Assembly: GCA_028819955.1 (NCBI GenBank)
Contig: JAPPKP010000400.1
Coordinates: 1 to 5,541 of the forward strand
Direction: 5' to 3'
DNA length: 5,541 bases
Source: Rhodospirillaceae bacterium
GTDB lineage: Bacteria > Pseudomonadota > Alphaproteobacteria > UBA828
The notes under the pieces were generated by a model. That model ran no database searches, had not been told where the DNA came from, and saw nothing but the letters and a program-made list of their open reading frames with translations. Each line of letters begins with the position of its first letter. The first letter of the stretch is position 1. Made by a program: the position numbers and the translations under genes. Shown here piece after piece: positions 1 to 5,190 of this stretch.

Positions 1-47
1 TGCGCGGCGTGAAGCCGCCAGGAATGTGGATCGCGGACCGGGGATGA
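1..47 (+). CDS. Possible C-terminal tail of an upstream gene (partial)
   Basis: A reading frame is open from the left edge and ends at a TGA at 45-47. The last 14 residues would be RGVKPPGMWIADRG. The stop overlaps the ATG of the zinc-ribbon gene at 44 in an ATGA arrangement, which is typical of translationally coupled genes and is the main reason to take it seriously. The fragment is too short to assign to a family, and a frame this short can stay open by chance at this GC content. If real, it is the gene before the zinc-ribbon protein in the same operon. Its function is unknown. Confidence 0.35.
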   Translation, partial: RGVKPPGMWIADRG

Positions 48-178
48 TCTCGCTCACCGACGAACTCGCGGAGCTCGATCGCCTGGAGGCGCAAGAGAGC
101 CAACGCCGCTGCCTGCGCTGCGGCCGTCTCTTCGACAGCGCGGGGCCGGGCAACCGGCTCTGTGGTTCGTGCCGGTAA
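44..178 (+). CDS. Small zinc-ribbon protein, 44 aa
   Basis: The protein begins MISLTDELAELDRLEAQESQ, an acidic and probably helical N-terminus, followed by a cysteine-rich half. The cysteines form C23-x2-C26 and C40-x2-C43 separated by 13 residues, with a basic, Gly-rich linker (RCLRCG... GPGNRLCGSC). Four cysteines in two knuckles are the signature of a treble-clef or zinc-ribbon fold that binds one Zn. Similar tiny proteins with an RCLRCG...GP.NR.C..C pattern occur in alphaproteobacteria, usually as hypotheticals. A DNA, RNA or protein-binding role is inference. The start at 44 is chosen because it overlaps the upstream stop (ATGA). The frame is open to the left edge, and a GTG at 26 is an alternative. 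The stop is 15 nt before the next gene, in the same reading frame. Confidence 0.7.
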   Translation: MISLTDELAELDRLEAQESQRRCLRCGRLFDSAGPGNRLCGSCR

Positions 179-193
179 CACCGCCGCCCTGAG

Positions 194-1552
194 ATGGCAG
201 ACGAGGGTGCGCCCTTCCGCCATCCGATAGACTGGCGCAACCCCGAATTCTACGACGGCAAGGCGCTGGAGCGGGAGACCCGCCGGGTCTTCGACATCTG
301 CCATGGCTGCCGGCGCTGCTTCAGCCTGTGCGATTCCTTCCCGCGGCTTTTCGACCTGATCGACGAGTCAGAGACGGGCGAGCTGGATTCCGTCGATTCG
401 TCGGGCTTCAAGTCGGTCGTGGACGCCTGCACGCTCTGCGACATGTGCTTCATGACCATGTGCCCCTACACGCCGCCGCACGAGTGGGACGTCGACTTTC
501 CCCATCTCATGCTGCGCCACCGCGCCGCCGACCGCCGCGCGGGCCGGCGCCATACCACGGCGTCCAAACGGCTTGCGGAGACCGATCGCAACGGCCGCCT
601 CGCCCGTACTCTTGCACCGGTGATGAACTGGGGCTCGGCACGGGATAACCGCCTCACCAGGCCGTTGATGGAGGCCGTCGCCGGCGTCCACAGGGAGGCG
701 CCGCTGCCGCGCTACCATCGCCGCACCATGCTCGACCGGGCGGCCAAGGGAGGGCCGGCGGTCAACCGGCAGGCGCCGGCCAACGGGCGCAAGGCGGTGA
801 TCTACGCGACCTGCTTCGCCAACTACAACCAGCCCGAGGTCGGCGCGGCCGCCCGCAAGGTGCTGGCGCACAACGGCGTCGAGACCGCCGTCGTCTATCC
901 CCGCTGCTGCGGCATGCCGCAGCTGGAAGAAGGCGACATCGAGCGCGTCGCCGACGGCGCTCGGCATGTGGCGGCGGCGCTCGGCGAGTGGATCGACAAG
1001 GGCTACGACATCATCGCCCTGGTCGCGAGCTGCGCGCTCATGCTCAAGCTGGAATGGCCGCTGATCCTGCCGGGAGACCCTGCGGTCGAGCGGCTGGCCG
1101 AGCACAGCCATGACATTTGCGAATACGTCGTCGGCATCTCGCGATCGGAGGGGCTGGCGCCGGGCCTCGCCCCCATCGACGGCGGCATCACGCTCCACCT
1201 GCCCTGCCATGAGCGGGCCCAGAATGTCGGGCGCAAGTCGGCGGACATGCTGGCCCTGGTGCCGGACACCGAGGTCTCCATCATCGAGCGCTGCTCCGGC
1301 CACGGCGGCTCCATCGGCGTCACCAAGGGCTTCCATGAGACCGCGTTGAAGGTCGGCCGGACCACCGCACGGCGCGCGCGCGAGGCGGCGAACCCCTACC
1401 TCGCCTCGGAATGCCCGCTCGCCGGCGCCCACATCGTGAACGGGATGGCCCGCCAGGCGGCCAAGGACGGCGATTCCAGCACCGGCGCGCCCACCGCCGG
1501 CCGCGCCCACCACCCGATCGAGCTGCTGGCCCGCGCCTACGGCCTCGCCTGA
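194..1552 (+). CDS. Heterodisulfide reductase/GlpC-related Fe-S protein
   Basis: A 452-aa cytoplasmic electron-transfer protein with no signal peptide or membrane segment. The N-terminal part is a two-cluster ferredoxin: C36-x2-C39-x2-C42-x3-C46 and C79-x2-C82-x2-C85-x4-C90-P, each expected to hold a 4Fe-4S cluster. Residues 200-452 carry two CCG-type (cysteine-rich) domains as in GlpC and HdrB. The first has C207, the CCG at 238-240 and C280; the second has C338 (LPCHERAQ), C367 in CSGHGG and C407 (SECPLAG). Both CCG domains lack part of the full cysteine set. GlpC passes electrons from glycerol-3-phosphate dehydrogenase to quinones, but no glpA or glpB is nearby, so the partner here is unknown. 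The ATG at 194 lacks a clear Shine-Dalgarno and lies 15 nt after the zinc-ribbon stop, suggesting coupling. DUF3501 follows 4 nt later, a pairing known in many proteobacteria, often with a rubrerythrin-like protein. The family call is firm; the exact reaction is not known. Confidence 0.95.
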   Translation: MADEGAPFRHPIDWRNPEFYDGKALERETRRVFDICHGCRRCFSLCDSFPRLFDLIDESETGELDSVDSSGFKSVVDACTLCDMCFMTMCPYTPPHEWDVDFPHLMLRHRAADRRAGRRHTTASKRLAETDRNGRLARTLAPVMNWGSARDNRLTRPLMEAVAGVHREAPLPRYHRRTMLDRAAKGGPAVNRQAPANGRKAVIYATCFANYNQPEVGAAARKVLAHNGVETAVVYPRCCGMPQLEEGDIERVADGARHVAAALGEWIDKGYDIIALVASCALMLKLEWPLILPGDPAVERLAEHSHDICEYVVGISRSEGLAPGLAPIDGGITLHLPCHERAQNVGRKSADMLALVPDTEVSIIERCSGHGGSIGVTKGFHETALKVGRTTARRAREAANPYLASECPLAGAHIVNGMARQAAKDGDSSTGAPTAGRAHHPIELLARAYGLA

Positions 1553-1556
1553 GACG

Positions 1557-2165
1557 ATGAGCCAGCCGCGCCGCGCGCTCACCCGCGACGACATCATGGA
1601 CATGGCGGACTACGCCAAGGTCCGCAATGAACGCCGCGCCGCGATCACGGCGCTGAAGCGCAGCCGCAGGCTCGCCGTCGGCCCCTTCGCCACGTTCCAT
1701 TTCGAATGCTTCGAGACCATGTGGATGCAGGTCCACGAGATGCTCCACATCGAACGCGGCGGGGAGGAGCAGATCGCGGGCGAGCTCGAGGCCTACAATC
1801 CTCTCATCCCGCGCGGCGACGCCTTGATCGCGACGCTGATGCTGGAGATCGACGACCCGGCGCGCCGGGAGCGCGAGCTCTACCGCCTGGCCGGCATCGA
1901 GGACACCATCAAGCTGGAGGTCGGCGGGGCCGTCGTCGCCGCCCAGCCGATCGAGGACGAGGTTGCGCGGACGACCGAGGACGGCAAGACCTCCTCAATC
2001 CATTTCCTCCGCTTCCCCTTTTCGCCGGTGGAGGCCGCCGGGTTCCGCGCGCCGGGGACGCGCGTTCTTCTCGGCGTCGAGCACCCGGCCTACGGCCACC
2101 TCGCCGTCATGCCGGAGGAGACCCGCGCCGCAATCGCCGAAGACCTGGACGAAGGCGGCGCCTGA
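1557..2165 (+). CDS. DUF3501 family protein
   Basis: A 202-aa soluble protein whose whole length matches the DUF3501 family. Conserved blocks are VGPFATFHFE (41-50), MWMQVHEML (55-63), AYNPLIPRG (79-87), SSIHFLRFPF (146-155) and LGVEHPAYGHLAV (172-184). There is no signal peptide and no membrane helix. The biochemical function of the family is not established. Genes of this family commonly sit beside the GlpC-like Fe-S protein, as here, where the ATG is 4 nt after the TGA and translation is probably coupled (only a weak GAG precedes the start). Conserved Glu and His residues (E50, H60, E61, H149, H176, H181) could bind metal, but that is inference. It is the last gene of its operon: the next 447 bp hold no convincing gene. 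Confidence 0.93.
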   Translation: MSQPRRALTRDDIMDMADYAKVRNERRAAITALKRSRRLAVGPFATFHFECFETMWMQVHEMLHIERGGEEQIAGELEAYNPLIPRGDALIATLMLEIDDPARRERELYRLAGIEDTIKLEVGGAVVAAQPIEDEVARTTEDGKTSSIHFLRFPFSPVEAAGFRAPGTRVLLGVEHPAYGHLAVMPEETRAAIAEDLDEGGA

Positions 2166-2612
2166 GCTGAATTTCTCGCCACGGTCACGGTGCAAGACGC
2201 GCACGATGCGCATTGGCGGCGTTCGGGCTCGATAACCAGCTCCGTCGGAATCTCCGGACCATGGTGCGATGCACAGGGCGGAGCAGGTGCTTGAGGTTCG
2301 TGCCGAGACGGCGTGAGAACGTGACCGCGGCGGAGCCTATGTGCACCGGCCCGACATCGCGTGAAGCCTGGGAACGGGGTCCGGGGCGAGGTTTCCCCGC
2401 GAACGAAAGCCTTTGCGTGCACCGCGACCCTTCAGGCGGGAGTAACATGGAATCCCACTTAGTCCCGGAGAATCCCGATGAATCCCGGTGAGTCCCGGCA
2501 AATCCCAGCGAATCCCGTCTGACAAATGCCGTACGTGTCCCACGGGATGTCGCAGCGTTGGCACGCGGCGCACGGGCAGAGCGAAGGCTGCGATCCCGGC
2601 GAAAACTCCGGA
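2166..2612. other. 447-bp stretch without a convincing gene
   Basis: The stretch lies between the DUF3501 stop and the stop of the SH3 gene on the other strand, so two operons converge here. Several frames are open on both strands, but none gives a recognisable protein and they overlap one another as expected from high GC. From 2166 to about 2440 I see no RNA gene or insertion sequence, and only a 5-bp stem (GCGCA/TGCGC, 2199-2211) without a T-run. From 2451 to 2520 there is a 10-bp tandem repeat, listed separately. At 2592-2614 GATCC and GGATC can pair over an inner GG/CC, overlapping the SH3 stop; it has no T-run and is at best a weak terminator. A degraded gene between 2200 and 2440 cannot be excluded. 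Confidence 0.7.
2451..2520. repeat. Seven-copy tandem repeat, 10-bp unit
   Basis: Seven consecutive units of exactly 10 bp begin at 2451, 2461, 2471, 2481, 2491, 2501 and 2511. All start with ARTCCC (five AATCCC, two AGTCCC), and five of the seven have G at position 7; the last three positions vary. The preceding ten bases (2441-2450, AGTAACATGG) may be a degenerate eighth unit. On the other strand the core reads GGGAYT. The period is not a multiple of three, so any frame would shift at every unit, which argues against coding. It equals about one helical turn, so the conserved cores would face the same side of the DNA. It may be a slippage-born minisatellite or a set of phased protein-binding sites; the sequence does not decide. 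Confidence 0.92.
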
Positions 2613-3176
2613 TCAGGGCACGGGCGGCCTGACGCCCCAGAGGGCGCTCTCGAGCACCCATCCCTTCTTGCCGGCGAGCCCGATCCGGCACCAGCCCTCC
2701 TCGCAGTCGTGCAGATCGGCGACGACCCCGGCTTCAGCCCGGAGCACCGCCGGCGAGCCGGTCAACGGGCGCTCGCGGATGGTCTGCACGCCGCCCATGA
2801 TGACGACCGTGCGGCGGGTCGACAGCAGCGACTTGTGCATCCAGCCCTTCGTCCCCTCATGGTCGAGCACCCAGCGCCATTGATCGAACTGCGCGATCAC
2901 CAGCAGCGGCAGGCCGGGGCGGGTATAGACCCAGTCGATGGGATAGCGCCGGCCGGGGCCGACCCGGAGGTTGGCGCGCTCCGCCTTGAGCGAGACGAAG
3001 CGCGTGTCCTCTTGGGCCTGGACCTGCGGCCCCAAGGCCGCCGCGACGGCGGTGAAGAGAGCCGCGAGCACTGCGGCGAGGGCGAGCGCGCGGCCGGCCG
3101 CGAAGAGGCGGACGGGCGTGCGCAGGGCACGGCACGGCTGGCATTGGCTGCGAACTTGGTCTGGGTGGGTGGTCAT
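2613..3176 (-). CDS. Exported protein with two bacterial SH3 domains
   Basis: 187 aa from the ATG whose first base is 3176; an ATG at 3215 would add 13 residues. I prefer the shorter form because its region before the signal-peptide core is already long (about 28 residues), but neither start has a good Shine-Dalgarno. Counting from the shorter form, residues 30-48 are a hydrophobic stretch rich in Ala and Leu, then GPQVQA before QED, a plausible signal-peptidase I site after residue 54. Two SH3-like (SH3_4/DUF1058 type) domains follow: about 59-119, with NLRVGPGRRYPIDW and GTKGWMHKSLLS, and about 122-179, with IRERP, WCRI and KKGWVLESALWGV. Such domains often bind cell-wall peptides, so a periplasmic or envelope role is likely; a catalytic domain is absent. 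It is divergent from the hydroxyacid dehydrogenase, a neighbourhood I believe recurs in alphaproteobacteria, though no functional link is evident. Confidence 0.87.
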   Translation of the reverse strand: MTTHPDQVRSQCQPCRALRTPVRLFAAGRALALAAVLAALFTAVAAALGPQVQAQEDTRFVSLKAERANLRVGPGRRYPIDWVYTRPGLPLLVIAQFDQWRWVLDHEGTKGWMHKSLLSTRRTVVIMGGVQTIRERPLTGSPAVLRAEAGVVADLHDCEEGWCRIGLAGKKGWVLESALWGVRPPVP

Positions 3177-3203
3177 GGCGGGCACCGGAGCCCGCGCGGC
3201 GGT

Positions 3204-3232
3204 TTGAGTCGCCATGGGGCGTTTGCTAAACA
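3204..3232 (+). promoter_or_regulatory. Weak candidate promoter for the hydroxyacid dehydrogenase
   Basis: TTGAGT (3204-3209) and TAAACA (3227-3232) are separated by 17 nt, resembling a housekeeping -35/-10 pair, though the -10 matches only 3 of 6 positions. Initiation would fall near 3239, giving a leader of about 45 nt before the ATG at 3284. The segment is AT-rich for this window and includes a short inverted repeat, GTTT-GCT-AAAC (3221-3231), that could also serve the divergent SH3 gene. This is a pattern match only. Confidence 0.22.
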
Positions 3233-3272
3233 GGCTGCCGATTGCGGTCGGATCGAGCCCGCCGAGCCGCGC

Positions 3273-3280
3273 GCGGAGAA
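3273..3280 (+). promoter_or_regulatory. Ribosome binding site fixing the start at 3284
   Basis: GCGGAGAA places GGAG (3275-3278) 5 nt upstream of ATG 3284. The same frame is open upstream to a TTG at 3242, but that start has no Shine-Dalgarno and would add an Arg-rich, family-untypical extension of 14 residues. The site therefore supports 3284. Confidence 0.6.
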
Positions 3281-3283
3281 TCG

Positions 3284-4273
3284 ATGAGGCCAGGCAGAAA
3301 GCTCAAGGTGATCGTGACGCGACGTCTCCCCCGGGAGATCGAGGCGCGCATGATGGAGCTTTTCGACACCCGACTCAACGAGGACGATCGCCCGCTCGAC
3401 CGCGAGGCCATGGTGCACGCCATGGCTGAGGCCGACGTGCTCGTGCCGACGGTGACGGACACCATCGACGGCGACCTCATCGGCCATGCCGGCCCGGACC
3501 TCAAGCTGATCGCGAGCTTCGGTACCGGCGTCGATCACATCGACCTCGCCGCGGCCAAAAAGCGCGGCGTCCTGGTGACCAACACGCCGGGCGTGCTGAC
3601 CGAGGACACGGCGGATATGACCATGGCGCTGATCCTCGCGGTGCCGCGCCGGCTTTCCGAGGGCGATCGGCTGCTGCGGGGCGGCGACTGGCAGGGCTGG
3701 GCACCGACCACCATGCTCGGCCACCGGATCTGGGGTAAGCGGCTCGGCATCATCGGCATGGGAAGGATCGGCCAGGCGGTTGCCCGCCGGGCACGTGGCT
3801 TCGGCCTCAGCATCCATTACCACAACCGGAATCGCCTCGACGACGAGACCGAGGCCGAGCTCGAGGCGACGTGGTGGCAAAGCCTGGACCAGATGCTGGC
3901 ACATATGGATTTCGTCTCGATTCACTGCCCGAGCACGCCGGCGACCTATCACCTGCTCTCGGCCCGGAGGCTCGGCCTGTTGCGACCGCAAGCCTATGTC
4001 ATCAACACATCGCGTGGCCATGCCATCGATGAGGCGGCCCTGGTCCGCCTGCTCGAGGCCGGCAAGATCGCCGGCGCCGGGCTCGACGTCTACGAGAACG
4101 AGCCGCTGGTCACGCCCAAGCTGCTCACCCTCGACAATGTGGTGGCGCTGCCGCATATCGGCTCGGCCACGATCGAGGGACGCCGCGACATGGGCGAGAA
4201 GGTGCTGATCAACATTCAGACGTTTGCCGACGGGCACAACCCGCCCGATCGGGTCATCGATCCGGCGGACTGA
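3284..4273 (+). CDS. D-2-hydroxyacid dehydrogenase (glyoxylate/hydroxypyruvate reductase type)
   Basis: 329 aa, the normal size for the D-isomer-specific 2-hydroxyacid dehydrogenases. It should reversibly reduce a 2-oxo acid such as glyoxylate or hydroxypyruvate to glycolate or D-glycerate in the cytoplasm. The substrate-binding half includes ASFGTGVDHIDL (77-88) and NTPGVLTEDTADMT (100-113). The nucleotide-binding fold has GMGRIG (158-163). The catalytic Arg, Glu and His are R244 (INTSRG), E273 (ENEP) and H291 (LPHIGSAT). After the second strand of the Rossmann fold comes HYHNRNR (178-184) instead of an acidic residue, which favours NADPH over NADH by family rules. The full sequence closely resembles proteins annotated as D-glycerate dehydrogenase (GyaR-like) in rhizobia and relatives. 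A short-chain dehydrogenase follows 29 nt downstream and is likely co-transcribed. Precise substrate is inferred, not shown. Confidence 0.95.
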   Translation: MRPGRKLKVIVTRRLPREIEARMMELFDTRLNEDDRPLDREAMVHAMAEADVLVPTVTDTIDGDLIGHAGPDLKLIASFGTGVDHIDLAAAKKRGVLVTNTPGVLTEDTADMTMALILAVPRRLSEGDRLLRGGDWQGWAPTTMLGHRIWGKRLGIIGMGRIGQAVARRARGFGLSIHYHNRNRLDDETEAELEATWWQSLDQMLAHMDFVSIHCPSTPATYHLLSARRLGLLRPQAYVINTSRGHAIDEAALVRLLEAGKIAGAGLDVYENEPLVTPKLLTLDNVVALPHIGSATIEGRRDMGEKVLINIQTFADGHNPPDRVIDPAD

Positions 4274-4291
4274 CAGGGGTCTCCGGCGGAA

Positions 4292-4295
4292 AGGA
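4292..4295 (+). promoter_or_regulatory. Ribosome binding site of the short-chain dehydrogenase
   Basis: AGGA within GGAAAGGA lies 7 nt before ATG 4303 and 4 nt before the GTG at 4300. The spacing favours the ATG, although the two starts differ by one residue only. Confidence 0.6.
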
Positions 4296-4302
4296 CACAG
4301 TG

Positions 4303-5055
4303 ATGTTGTTCGATGGACGCGTGGCGATCGTCACGGGCGGCGGCTCGGGCATCGGGCAGGCGACGGTGCGGGCACTGGCCGCCGAGGGCGCGGCAGTGCT
4401 GGTCTCCGATATCGACGAGGCGGGCGGCGAGGCGGTGGCCGCGGAGGTCCGCGACGCCGGCGGCGCGGCAGCCTTCATGGCCGTGGACGTGGCCGAGGCA
4501 AACCAGGTCGAGGCCCTCGTCGACCGCGCGCTCAGCGAATTCGGCCGGCTCGATCTCGCCTACAACAACGCCGGCATCGAAGGCCCGCAGGCCCTGCTGG
4601 CGGAGCAGGACATGGCCGCGGTCCAGCACGTCTTCGCGGTGATGATCGAGGGCGTCTACCTCTGCATGCAGGCGGAGATTCCGGCGATGCTGGAATCGGG
4701 CGGCGGCTCCATCGTCAATGCCGGCTCCATGTGGGGGCTCGCGGCCTACCCGCTCTGGTCGCCCTACATGACCGCGAAGCACGCGGTCTCCGGCATGACC
4801 AGGGCGGCGGCGCTCGACTATGCGAAGGACGGCATTCGGGTGAACGCGGTGGCGCCGGGGCCGATTCTGACTCCGCTCCTGCTGCGGGGCTGGGACAACG
4901 ACCCCGCCAATGCCTCGGGCCGCGTGCCGATGGGCCGGATCGGCCGGCCCGAGGAGGTGGCGGACGCGGTGGTCTGGCTGCTCTCGGACAAGGCGAGCTT
5001 CGTCACCGGCCACGTGCTGCCGGTGGACGGCGGCATGCTGGCCGAGAAAGGTTAG
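4303..5055 (+). CDS. Short-chain dehydrogenase/reductase (classical SDR)
   Basis: 250 aa, the usual length of a classical SDR: a cytoplasmic NAD(P)-dependent oxidoreductase acting on an alcohol or ketone that cannot be named from sequence. The cofactor site has TGGGSGIG (11-18); the acidic D36 in VSDID indicates NAD(H). NNAG (88-91) stabilises the central sheet. The catalytic residues are S142, Y155 and K159 (YMTAK). PGPILTP (185-191) and the C-terminal VTGHVLPVDGG (234-244) are standard. The fourth catalytic residue, an Asn three positions before the Gly of the usual NxxG motif, is M114 here (VMIEGVYL). It follows the hydroxyacid dehydrogenase by 29 nt on the same strand, so the two probably form an operon of reductases, one with NADPH and one with NADH preference by motif. 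It ends convergently with trkH. GTG 4300 is an alternative start. Confidence 0.95.
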   Translation: MLFDGRVAIVTGGGSGIGQATVRALAAEGAAVLVSDIDEAGGEAVAAEVRDAGGAAAFMAVDVAEANQVEALVDRALSEFGRLDLAYNNAGIEGPQALLAEQDMAAVQHVFAVMIEGVYLCMQAEIPAMLESGGGSIVNAGSMWGLAAYPLWSPYMTAKHAVSGMTRAAALDYAKDGIRVNAVAPGPILTPLLLRGWDNDPANASGRVPMGRIGRPEEVADAVVWLLSDKASFVTGHVLPVDGGMLAEKG

Positions 5056-5073
5056 CTATTATCGCTCACGGCA

Positions 5074-5151
5074 GCCGGCCTGCGGCCGGCGCCTCCGCGA
5101 GGGCGCCGCTGACGCGGCGGGCCGCGGTCGCGGCCTGTCGCGAGCCCGCCG
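5074..5151. repeat. Cluster of GC-rich inverted repeats between convergent genes
   Basis: Three perfect or near-perfect hairpins lie in the 135-bp gap (5056-5190). The first is a 7-bp stem GCCGGCC/GGCCGGC with loop TGC (5074-5090). The second pairs GGCGCCTC (5088-5095) with GAGGGCGCC (5099-5107) with one bulged G; it shares bases with the first, so the two exclude each other. The third pairs CGGCGGGC (5115-5122) with GCCCGCCG (5144-5151) and continues inward as CGCG/CGCG past one bulged A. No T-run follows on either strand, so these are not classical intrinsic terminators. They could end transcription with Rho, protect 3' ends, or be a dispersed palindromic repeat of this genome. Confidence 0.72.
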
Positions 5152-5190
5152 ACGACGGTCTCGCTCCAAGCACATGGGGCGCCGGTCGTC

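Noticed and set aside
368..1603. A 411-residue open frame on the - strand across the Fe-S gene.
   Set aside because: It is antisense to a well-supported gene, rich in Arg, Gly and Ala with no family motif, as expected from the mirror of high-GC codons.
2199..2211. GCGCA-CGA-TGCGC hairpin after DUF3501 as a terminator.
   Set aside because: The stem is only 5 bp and no T-run follows.
2185..2691. A - strand frame with an apparent repeated protein motif (RDSLGFAGTH...RDSSGFSGT).
   Set aside because: The protein repeat is only the translation of the 10-bp DNA repeat, which shifts frame at every unit and returns every 30 bp; the flanks match nothing I recognise and overlap the SH3 coding region.
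3242..3283. An N-terminal extension of the hydroxyacid dehydrogenase from a TTG.
   Set aside because: It has no Shine-Dalgarno, whereas ATG 3284 has GGAG at good spacing and gives the usual family length.
2526..3287. A 253-residue open frame on the + strand across the SH3 gene.
   Set aside because: The - strand has a signal peptide and two SH3 domains; the + frame is low-complexity and runs into the next gene's start.
3173..4237. A 354-residue open frame on the - strand across the hydroxyacid dehydrogenase.
   Set aside because: It covers a gene with a complete catalytic triad on the + strand and shows no domain of its own.
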